DNA of 6,205 nt from Prevotellaceae bacterium. GTDB lineage: Bacteria; Bacteroidota; Bacteroidia; Bacteroidales; UBA932. The notes below the pieces were generated by a model. It made no database searches and was not told the origin of the DNA. It was given only the letters and a program-made list of their open reading frames with translations. The position numbers and the translations under genes were made by a program. Positions 1-5,840 of this stretch are shown piece after piece; the first letter of the stretch is position 1, and the number at the start of each line of letters is the position of its first letter. The stretch covers positions 1-6,205 of the forward strand of contig JAISRS010000248.1 of NCBI GenBank assembly GCA_031273485.1. Reading direction: 5' to 3'.

Positions 1-191
1 ATGTGGCTATAAGCAATGCCAAACGACTTATAATAAACACCTTTCATGATATTAAGCCTGAATATTTGCAATTATATTTGAACGAATTCTGTTATAAGTT
101 TAATCGAAGATATTTCGGGGAAGACTGCTTTGAACGATTGATGATTGCTTGTGTAAAAACGAATCCAAATTTTAGGGTATTAAACGGATAA
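1..191 (+). CDS. IS1595-family (ISXO2-like) transposase, C-terminal fragment
   Basis: This is the last part of a DDE-type transposase that would cut and paste an IS1595-family element. The frame is open to the left edge, so the gtg at position 3 is an internal Val codon and not a start; the true start lies outside the window. Visible are 'AISNAKR' at the left and 'YLNEFCYKFNRRYFG' near the middle, both of which I recognise from the C-terminal end of ISXO2-like transposases. In this family the third catalytic residue (E, N or H) is followed six residues later by K/R. The visible Lys of 'NAKR' sits at that spacing from the split codon ending in 'at' at 1-2, which fits His or Asn but not Glu; this is an inference from memory of the family. 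The gene ends at a taa at 189-191. The helix-turn-helix and zinc-ribbon parts and the first two catalytic Asp residues are out of view, so I cannot tell whether the element is intact. Confidence 0.82.
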   Translation, partial: VAISNAKRLIINTFHDIKPEYLQLYLNEFCYKFNRRYFGEDCFERLMIACVKTNPNFRVLNG

Positions 192-212
192 TCATAATAT
201 ATTTATATGATT
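190..212 (+). terminator. Possible weak terminator hairpin after the transposase
   Basis: A 7-base inverted repeat, aatcata at 190-196 and tatgatt at 206-212, surrounds a 9-base AT loop and overlaps the transposase stop codon. A short T-run (gttttt) follows about 7 bases later. The stem is almost all A-T and would be weak, so this may simply be AT-rich spacer. The remaining bases up to 265 hold no recognisable IS end, Bacteroides-type -33/-7 promoter or Shine-Dalgarno sequence. Confidence 0.25.
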
Positions 213-265
213 CAGTTCGTTTTTATTGGATGCATAAATAGCGCAATCACAAAACAACTTGCCGT

Positions 266-1408
266 ATGAAAAAAGTACTTTTTGTTATAGAATCGTTAGG
301 ATTGGGGGGAGCCGAAAAAAGCTTGGTTACTTTACTTAATAATTTAGACTATGCTCAACTTACCGTTGATTTAATGCTCGTGAAGCCAGATGGAATTTTT
401 GTAAAGTATGTGCCGGAAAATGTAAGTATTTTGGAGATACCTCCGATCAGAATCACTATTTTCGAACGGATCCTGTATAAATTATACAGGATGTTCAACT
501 TTAAGAAATTGCATCATGCACATCTGTTCTGGAAAGTATTTGGTAATAAATATGCCATCTTGCCGCACAAATATGATATAGCGATTGCCTATAACCAGGG
601 GTTCGCGACTTATTTTGTTGAAAAATATACGACCGCGAATATTAAATATGCATGGGTAAATACAGACTATAAAAAAGCGGGCTACAAGATTTTTTTTGAT
701 TTCCCCATATATTCCCGGTTTTCTAAAATTATTGCTGTTTCAGAAGAAGTAAAATGTTCTATCGAGGGAGAACTGCGTAGCATAAATAAAATATTAAATG
801 TGGGAGTAGTGAAGGATATCGTGGATGATGTAATTATGCAAAAACAAGCGAAAGAAAAAATACCGCAGCGCTTTACGAAAGATGTAATAAATATTGTCAG
901 CGTGGGACGACTTGCCACACCGAAAGCATTTTCATTAGCCGTAAAAGCGTGCGATAAACTAATCAAAAAAAACATACGAATCAATTGGGTCATCATCGGC
1001 GAAGGTCAGGAAAGACAAAATCTGGAGCGTTTAATTGCACAATATCATCTTCAACATGTATTTTTTCTGTTTGGAGCAACGGATAATCCTTATCCATATA
1101 TGAATGCTTGCGACATTTTTGTTCAAACCTCTTTATTTGAAGGATTAGGTACAACCTTAATCGAAGCGTCCTGTTTGAATAAACCGATTGTCACAACCAA
1201 TTTTCCCTCAGCTTATGCCATACTTGAGCACGAGAAAACAGGGCTGATCTGCGAAATGAATGAAGATGCTATTGCCCGATCAATCGAGCGGTTGATAAAC
1301 GATGAAGATTTACGCAACCGTCTTGTCGGAAATCTAAAAAAGGCGGATAGAAAAAGCGGCAAAGAAGCAACGCTGCAACAAATAAATGAATTACTTGAAC
1401 TTGTGTGA
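266..1408 (+). CDS. GT4-family glycosyltransferase (GT-B fold)
   Basis: This cytoplasmic, retaining glycosyltransferase of 380 residues is expected to move a sugar from a nucleotide-sugar donor onto a growing polysaccharide repeat unit; the exact sugar and linkage cannot be read from sequence. The N-terminal Rossmann-like domain opens with 'KKVLFVIESLGLGGAEKS', with the acceptor-side GGAE loop at residues 14-17. A family-specific 'WVNTDY' lies at 130-135. The C-terminal donor-binding domain (about 205-380) has 'SVGR' ending at R215 with K220 following, 'NPYPYMNACD' at 274-283, and the E-x7-E pair E292/E300 in 'EGLGTTLIEA', as expected for an active GT4. The usual Gly after the donor-site Lys is replaced by Ala ('PKAF'). 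The start at 266 gives a complete N-terminus; there is no Shine-Dalgarno sequence, as is common in Bacteroidota. It is the first gene of the run and ends 3 bases before the pyruvyl transferase gene, so translation is probably coupled. Confidence 0.9.
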   Translation: MKKVLFVIESLGLGGAEKSLVTLLNNLDYAQLTVDLMLVKPDGIFVKYVPENVSILEIPPIRITIFERILYKLYRMFNFKKLHHAHLFWKVFGNKYAILPHKYDIAIAYNQGFATYFVEKYTTANIKYAWVNTDYKKAGYKIFFDFPIYSRFSKIIAVSEEVKCSIEGELRSINKILNVGVVKDIVDDVIMQKQAKEKIPQRFTKDVINIVSVGRLATPKAFSLAVKACDKLIKKNIRINWVIIGEGQERQNLERLIAQYHLQHVFFLFGATDNPYPYMNACDIFVQTSLFEGLGTTLIEASCLNKPIVTTNFPSAYAILEHEKTGLICEMNEDAIARSIERLINDEDLRNRLVGNLKKADRKSGKEATLQQINELLELV

Positions 1409-1411
1409 TCT

Positions 1412-2503
1412 ATGCGCATAAAAACAATCACCTGCCATGAAGTATATAATTATGGAGCCTCGCTTCAAGAGTATGCTTTACTGGCATACCTGAAATCGCA
1501 AGGACATTCCGCTGAAGCCATTCATTATAAGCCGGACTATTTATCCGGACATTTTAATTTGAAAGCGATTAGTCCGACATATAATAAATTGGGGATACGG
1601 CAATTATATCTGTTAGCGAAATTGCCTGGGCGCTTAAAAGGACTGAAACGCAAAAAAGCATTTGATGTTTTTTCTCAAAAATATATACCGGCTAACGGGT
1701 TGAAATATACAAGTAATGAAGAATTAAAACAGCAATTACCGGATGCCGATGCCTACATTTGCGGCAGTGACCAGATTTGGAATCCGTTATTTCCAAATGG
1801 AAAAGATGCTTCTTTTTATTTGGATTTTGTGCCCGGCGATAAACTCAAAATAGCCTACGCCGCCAGTTTTGCCGTCGAAGAAATAGATGAGAATCAAAAG
1901 ACATTTGTGCGGGATAAAGTCCGCCGGCTGGATGCGGTTTCGGTAAGAGAAACTTCCGGTGTTGAGATATTAAAAAATACAGGAATCGAAAATGCCATTC
2001 AGGTGGTGGACCCTGTTTTTTTGTTACCGGCAGCACACTGGCATGACGAATTTGTGCAACCCATCGCTGAAAAATTCATTTTTGTGTATGACTTTGACTC
2101 CAATCCGTTAATAAAACTTCATGCAAAAAAAATAGCGAAAAAAACAGGATATAAAATATTCACGATCAACAAAAACATAAGATATGTAAACAGGAATTTT
2201 TATTTGGAGGGCCCGGAAACTTTTCTTTCGTTGATATACAATGCACAATATGTTATTACCAATTCTTTTCATGCGATTGCATTTTCATTGATTTTTGAAA
2301 AACAGTTTTTTGAAATTGACCGGATTGAAAATATAAACACGCGAATGAGGGATTTATTGAATTTGTTTGGATTGGAACAACGTATGATTAATGATGCAAC
2401 AAATTTGGATGTTATACAAGAAATAAATTATCAAGAGATTCATCCGCAGATAAAAATCGCTGCCGAAAAGTCCAAGCAGTTTTTAGCGAGAAATCTGTCT
2501 TAG
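1412..2503 (+). CDS. Polysaccharide pyruvyl transferase family protein
   Basis: This 363-residue protein belongs to the polysaccharide pyruvyl transferase family (PF04230, CsaB-like), whose known members transfer pyruvate from phosphoenolpyruvate to a sugar as a ketal, adding negative charge to surface glycans. Seen in order: 'NYGASLQEYAL' from residue 13, the hallmark N-terminal loop; 'GSDQIWNP' at 118-125; 'SVRE' at 177-180; 'VVDPVFLL' from 198; and 'TNSFHAIAFSLIF' with N284, S285 and H287, the conserved C-terminal motif. The length is normal and no motif is missing. There is no signal peptide or membrane segment, so it should act in the cytoplasm before export. Some family members probably do other chemistry, so the pyruvyl reaction is a family-level inference. 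It starts 3 bases after the first GT4 gene without a Shine-Dalgarno sequence and is followed by the wecB relic. Confidence 0.88.
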   Translation: MRIKTITCHEVYNYGASLQEYALLAYLKSQGHSAEAIHYKPDYLSGHFNLKAISPTYNKLGIRQLYLLAKLPGRLKGLKRKKAFDVFSQKYIPANGLKYTSNEELKQQLPDADAYICGSDQIWNPLFPNGKDASFYLDFVPGDKLKIAYAASFAVEEIDENQKTFVRDKVRRLDAVSVRETSGVEILKNTGIENAIQVVDPVFLLPAAHWHDEFVQPIAEKFIFVYDFDSNPLIKLHAKKIAKKTGYKIFTINKNIRYVNRNFYLEGPETFLSLIYNAQYVITNSFHAIAFSLIFEKQFFEIDRIENINTRMRDLLNLFGLEQRMINDATNLDVIQEINYQEIHPQIKIAAEKSKQFLARNLS

Positions 2504-2540
2504 GGATATGTCCCTTAATGCCTGAGTAGTTACTGTTTAG

Positions 2541-2822
2541 TTAATGAATAAATCCAATTTGATTATTTCAGATTCAGGAGGCGTACAAGAAGAATATCCG
2601 TCATTAGGGAAGTCTGTACTCATATCAAGAGAAAAAACAGAAACGCTATCAACGGGAACGGTTCGTTTGGTAGGAACTAACATTGAAACAATTGTAAAAC
2701 GTACATTTGAACCGTCAGATAATAGTGTAGCTTATGATAAAATAGCACAATCCTATAATTCTTACAGAGATAGTAACGCGAATAAAAGGATAGTTGATTA
2801 TATTCAAATACTAAATATTTAA
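2541..2822 (+). pseudogene. wecB: Relic of UDP-N-acetylglucosamine 2-epimerase (WecB), C-terminal quarter only
   Basis: WecB interconverts UDP-GlcNAc and UDP-ManNAc and is normally about 370-390 residues. Only about 92 C-terminal residues remain, read from the atg at 2544; the tta before it also fits the family (the usual text is L-M-N-K-S), and a tag at 2538-2540 closes the frame. The recognisable core is 'SDSGGVQEE' (9-17), then 'PSLGKSVL' and 'GTVRLVGT' (38-45). The catalytic residues known in E. coli (Asp95, Glu117, Glu131, His213) all lie in the lost part. The remnant also departs from normally conserved text: the 'TERPE' stretch lacks about three residues (now T-E-T-L), 'GKPVL' reads GKSVL, and 'NPYGDG' reads NSYRDS (72-77). 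This looks like neutral decay. An atg lets it read as a short ORF, but the product should be inactive alone. It sits between the pyruvyl transferase gene (37 bases away) and the GT32 gene (4 bases away). Confidence 0.85.
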
Positions 2823-2826
2823 TCAC

Positions 2827-3558
2827 ATGATACCTAAAATTATTCATTTTTGTTGGTTAAGTGATGATACTTATCCAAGTAAAATAGAAAAATGCATTAA
2901 TAGCTGGAAAAAATTTATGCCTGATTATGAGTTAATTAAGTGGGATAAAAATAAATTTCCTCTTGAAAACAATATCTGGGTAAGACAGGCTTATGAAACA
3001 AAAAAATATGCTTTTGCTGCCGATTATATAAGGCTTTACGCTTTATATCATTATGGCGGGATTTATCTTGATTCAGACGTAGAAGTATTACGTTCGTTTG
3101 ACGATTTGTTACATTTACCCTATTTTATGGGCTTTGATACGACTAATAATATTGAAGCGGCTGTTATTGGGGTTAGTGTTGGAAACGAATGGATTGGAGA
3201 GTGTTTAAAATATTATAACAACAGAACTTTTATTGATAAAACAGGTAAACTTGATACAGCTACATTGCCTATGATTATGAAAGGGCAAATAGAGAGAAGT
3301 ATGAAATTTAAAAAAGTTGAATCCATTGAATTTCCTAATGAAACTGGTGAAATATATTTGTTTCCTTGCGAATATTTTAGCCCCAAAAATGTAGAAAATG
3401 GAAATATGGAAATAACAGAAAATACTTATTCAATTCACCATTTTTCAATGTCTTGGTTGCCAAAGAATATTAAGATAAGAGTTTCTTTAAAGCTTAAATT
3501 AATGCATGTTATAGGTTATAAAAATGTTATTGGCGTAATAAAATTATTGAAAAAATAA
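2827..3558 (+). CDS. GT32-family glycosyltransferase with DxD motif (capsular polysaccharide synthesis)
   Basis: This 243-residue protein has the 'glycosyltransferase sugar-binding region containing DXD motif' (PF04488), a GT-A-fold retaining transferase related to yeast Och1 and to the catalytic domain of large clostridial toxins. It begins with 'IPKIIHFCW', the standard first strand. The core is 'FAADYIRLYALYHYGGIYLD' with D66 and R69, then the metal- and nucleotide-binding D82-S83-D84. Near the C-terminus 'IHHFSMSW' (203-210) matches the His-rich closing motif of bacterial members. The length is typical for the bacterial capsule type and all key residues are present, so it should be active in the cytoplasm, adding a hexose or similar sugar to the repeat unit; the donor cannot be predicted. 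The start at 2827 is 4 bases after the wecB relic stop, with no Shine-Dalgarno sequence. Its base composition is strongly AT-rich (about 30% G+C in sampled lines). Confidence 0.9.
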   Translation: MIPKIIHFCWLSDDTYPSKIEKCINSWKKFMPDYELIKWDKNKFPLENNIWVRQAYETKKYAFAADYIRLYALYHYGGIYLDSDVEVLRSFDDLLHLPYFMGFDTTNNIEAAVIGVSVGNEWIGECLKYYNNRTFIDKTGKLDTATLPMIMKGQIERSMKFKKVESIEFPNETGEIYLFPCEYFSPKNVENGNMEITENTYSIHHFSMSWLPKNIKIRVSLKLKLMHVIGYKNVIGVIKLLKK

Positions 3559-3564
3559 GAGAAA

Positions 3565-4764
3565 ATGAAGCGAAAAATTATTATCGTAACACATGGAATG
3601 CGTATCGGAGGTATTGAACGAAGTCTTATTGGATTACTGAATGCTTGCGATTATGAAAGGTATGATATTGATTTGTTCTTATTTATACATGATGGAGATT
3701 TTATGCCATTAATCTCTAAGCAAGTGAATCTGCTACCAGAAGTCAAAAAATATACAAGCTTACTGGTATCAACAAAAAATAATTTAAAAAACGGATATTT
3801 TGATATTCTTACAGAGAAGACATACGCATTATTAAAAGCTAAATATTTTTGCAAAAAGAATCATATTTCCTCTCAAAATTTGGTATATATGGATTATCAG
3901 CAAAAATATACTTGCATCTCTTTGCCTAAAATAAATCCGAAAAAAGAGTATGATTTAGCCATTAGTTTTATGAATCCTCATTACATCGTATCAAACAAAG
4001 TAAAGGCTCAAAAAAAAATAGCATGGATTCATACCGATTATTCTTTTTTTGAATTTGATAAAAAAAGCGAACTGCATATTTGGGGTAAATATGATTACAT
4101 AGCTTCCATATCTGACAGTGTTACAGATTCTTTCTTGAAGCAATTCCCTTCGCTATCAAGTAAAATACGGTTGATCGAAAACATTTTATCTCCCGCATTT
4201 ATCAGAGAACAGGCCAACAGAATGGATGTATGCGCCGAAATACCCCGGGAAAAAGATGCGGTTACAATTTGTTCAGTGGGTCGATTTTCTGAGCAAAAAA
4301 ACTTTGATAATGTACCGTTCATCTGCCAAAAACTGCGTGAAATGGGATGTGATGTAAAATGGTATTTAATCGGATATGGCGGCGATGAACAGTTGATTCG
4401 TTCCCGGATAATGGAAACAAATATGCAGGAACATGTCATTCTATTGGGGAAAAAAGAAAATCCGTATCCCTATATGAAAGCCTGCGATTTGTATGCCCAA
4501 CCCTCCCGGTATGAAGGCAAAGCCGTAACCGTACGCGAGGCGCAGATACTTTGCAAACCGGTTGTAATTACCGATTATGCCACCTCTCGCAGTCAACTGA
4601 TGAATGGCGTAGATGGAATTATTGTTCCAATGGATAATGAGGGTTGTGCTGAAGGGATAAAAAAGCTGATTGAAGATAAAACGCTTCAAGCCGAATTAAT
4701 AAGGAATTGCAGCAACCGGGATTTTGGCAATGAAAAGGAAATAGAAAAAATATATGTCATCTAA
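3565..4764 (+). CDS. GT4-family glycosyltransferase (GT-B fold), second copy type
   Basis: This 399-residue cytoplasmic glycosyltransferase is of the same subfamily as the product of 266-1408. The N-terminal domain opens with a hydrophobic strand and 'GGIERSL' (from residue 15). 'WIHTDY' at 154-159 matches the 'WVNTDY' of the first GT4. The donor domain (about 230-399) carries 'SVGR' ending at R240 with K245, 'NPYPYMKACD' at 299-308, and the E-x7-E pair E317/E325 in 'EGKAVTVREA'. The last residues, 'NEKEIEKIY', are a normal end for this group, so the gene is complete. It starts 6 bases after the GT32 gene. Hand counts give about 30% G+C for 3601-4200 but about 42% for 4201-4740, so the acceptor and donor halves differ in composition and may have different histories. 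The sugar donor and acceptor are not predictable. I infer that it adds one residue of the same repeat unit as its neighbours. Confidence 0.9.
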   Translation: MKRKIIIVTHGMRIGGIERSLIGLLNACDYERYDIDLFLFIHDGDFMPLISKQVNLLPEVKKYTSLLVSTKNNLKNGYFDILTEKTYALLKAKYFCKKNHISSQNLVYMDYQQKYTCISLPKINPKKEYDLAISFMNPHYIVSNKVKAQKKIAWIHTDYSFFEFDKKSELHIWGKYDYIASISDSVTDSFLKQFPSLSSKIRLIENILSPAFIREQANRMDVCAEIPREKDAVTICSVGRFSEQKNFDNVPFICQKLREMGCDVKWYLIGYGGDEQLIRSRIMETNMQEHVILLGKKENPYPYMKACDLYAQPSRYEGKAVTVREAQILCKPVVITDYATSRSQLMNGVDGIIVPMDNEGCAEGIKKLIEDKTLQAELIRNCSNRDFGNEKEIEKIYVI

Positions 4765-4811
4765 CGTATTGCGAATTGTCGGAATAATAAGTAGGAAAGC
4801 AATTAAACAAA

Positions 4812-5795
4812 ATGAGAATTAAAGAATTAGATGCTCTTCGAGGTATTGCCGCGGTCAGTGTAATGCTGTTTCATTATACTTCTTTTTTTAGGGAAGCGTT
4901 GCAATATAATTTTTCCTCAAAATGGGACTGGAACTATGGTCATTATGGCGTTAGCTTATTTTTCACAATTAGCGGCTTTGTCATCTTTTTAAGTATTGAA
5001 AAAGTCGGCAATGTAAAAGAATTTCTATTTAGAAGATTTATGCGATTATATCCGGTTTACTGGGTATGTCTGCTTCTTTCTTTTTTTGTAATTCTAATAG
5101 GCAAATCGAACCTGTCAATACCTACAGCGAAAGAACTTATATGTAATTTCACAATGTTTCAAGGATTGCTTTATGTTAGAAATGTAGATGGTTCTTATTG
5201 GTCTTTGTTACCGGAATTGATGTTTTATATCATGATAAGTGTTTTATTTAAGTTGAAATTATTGCCTAAATATTCATTAATCGGATATGTCTGGTTGTTT
5301 TTAATGTTTGTTTCTTTACTAAAACCCAGTATCATTGACATTTTACTAAACCTAAAATTTGGCATGTACTTCCTTACAGGCATGTGCTTTTATAAAATCA
5401 TGTCAAAACGGGGAGGGATAGAAAACCACATTATTATTTTCATTTGCCTTGTTGCAGTTCTTATTGTTAAGCAAAATACTGAGCGTTTTATTGCATCCGC
5501 TTTGATTTTTACAGTATTCTATTTGTTTGTGTATGGATATTTAACACTTTTAAATAAAAAAATCCTTTTATTTTTTGGAGCAATCTCTTATCCATTATAT
5601 TTATTGCATCAGAGTATTGGTTTTGTGATTATCAATTATCTGAAAAATAAAAATATCAGCGATATTCTCGCAATAGGTATAGCCTTTTGCTCCTGTATTT
5701 GTATAGCATGGATAATTACTGTAACCATCGAGCGCCCTATTTTGAAGAAAGTAAAAGAGATATACAAATTAAAAACTGTTCAATCAAATAAATGA
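4812..5795 (+). CDS. Acyltransferase-3 family membrane protein (probable polysaccharide O-acetyltransferase)
   Basis: This 327-residue integral membrane protein of the acyltransferase-3 family (PF01757, OafA-like) typically transfers an acetyl or other acyl group from the cytoplasm onto an exported or lipid-linked glycan. The family signature is clear: 'LDALRGIAA' with R10, 'LFHY' with H21, 'YGVSLFFTISGF' (45-56), the basic 'FRRFMRLYPVYW' ending at W84, 'GSYWSLLPE' with E135, 'ISYPLYLLHQ' (258-267) and a final 'IERP' (306-309). Between them lie about ten hydrophobic segments. There is no extra C-terminal SGNH domain, so it is the short form. A weak aggaaa at 4793-4798 lies 13 bases before the start, too far for a good ribosome site. 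It follows the second GT4 gene by 47 bases and is the last AT-rich gene, with some lines below 20% G+C. The acceptor is presumably the polysaccharide made by this locus; the transferred group could be other than acetyl. Confidence 0.9.
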   Translation: MRIKELDALRGIAAVSVMLFHYTSFFREALQYNFSSKWDWNYGHYGVSLFFTISGFVIFLSIEKVGNVKEFLFRRFMRLYPVYWVCLLLSFFVILIGKSNLSIPTAKELICNFTMFQGLLYVRNVDGSYWSLLPELMFYIMISVLFKLKLLPKYSLIGYVWLFLMFVSLLKPSIIDILLNLKFGMYFLTGMCFYKIMSKRGGIENHIIIFICLVAVLIVKQNTERFIASALIFTVFYLFVYGYLTLLNKKILLFFGAISYPLYLLHQSIGFVIINYLKNKNISDILAIGIAFCSCICIAWIITVTIERPILKKVKEIYKLKTVQSNK

Positions 5796-5840
5796 AAAAA
5801 TATATACTATATAACTTCAAATTATAACAATTAATCCATC
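5796..5840 (+). other. AT-rich spacer at the compositional boundary
   Basis: These 45 bases contain seven C and no G on the + strand. They separate the AT-rich sugar operon from a gene of about 56% G+C. There is no Shine-Dalgarno sequence before the atg at 5841, and no TAnnTTTG (-7) or TTTG (-33) Bacteroides-type promoter. A-rich and AT-rich leaders before starts are usual in Bacteroidota. I see no strong terminator hairpin here, so it is open whether transcription of the sugar genes stops before the next gene. Confidence 0.5.

Noticed and set aside
192..265. Search for an IS1595 terminal inverted repeat and a Bacteroides-type promoter
   Set aside because: Only one end of the element is in the window, so no repeat pair can be shown, and no TTTG/TAnnTTTG pair was found.
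682..996. Minus-strand open frame of about 104 codons inside the first GT4 gene
   Set aside because: It lies wholly within a gene with clear family motifs on the other strand, and its translation has no recognisable domain.
1213..1431. Minus-strand open frame spanning the end of the first GT4 gene
   Set aside because: Serine- and phenylalanine-rich text typical of the reverse complement of a coding region; no motif or start context.
2502..2515. Small hairpin AGGGA-tatg-TCCCT at the end of the pyruvyl transferase gene
   Set aside because: Only a 5-base stem with no following T-run, overlapping the stop codon; too weak to call a terminator.
4095..4689. Two minus-strand open frames inside the second GT4 gene
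   Set aside because: They overlap the conserved donor-domain codons of the real gene and show no family resemblance.
4765..4811. Possible promoter or regulatory RNA before the acyltransferase gene
   Set aside because: Only 47 bases, with no recognisable promoter pair; the sole inverted repeat (aattg/caatt) is 5 bases with a long loop.
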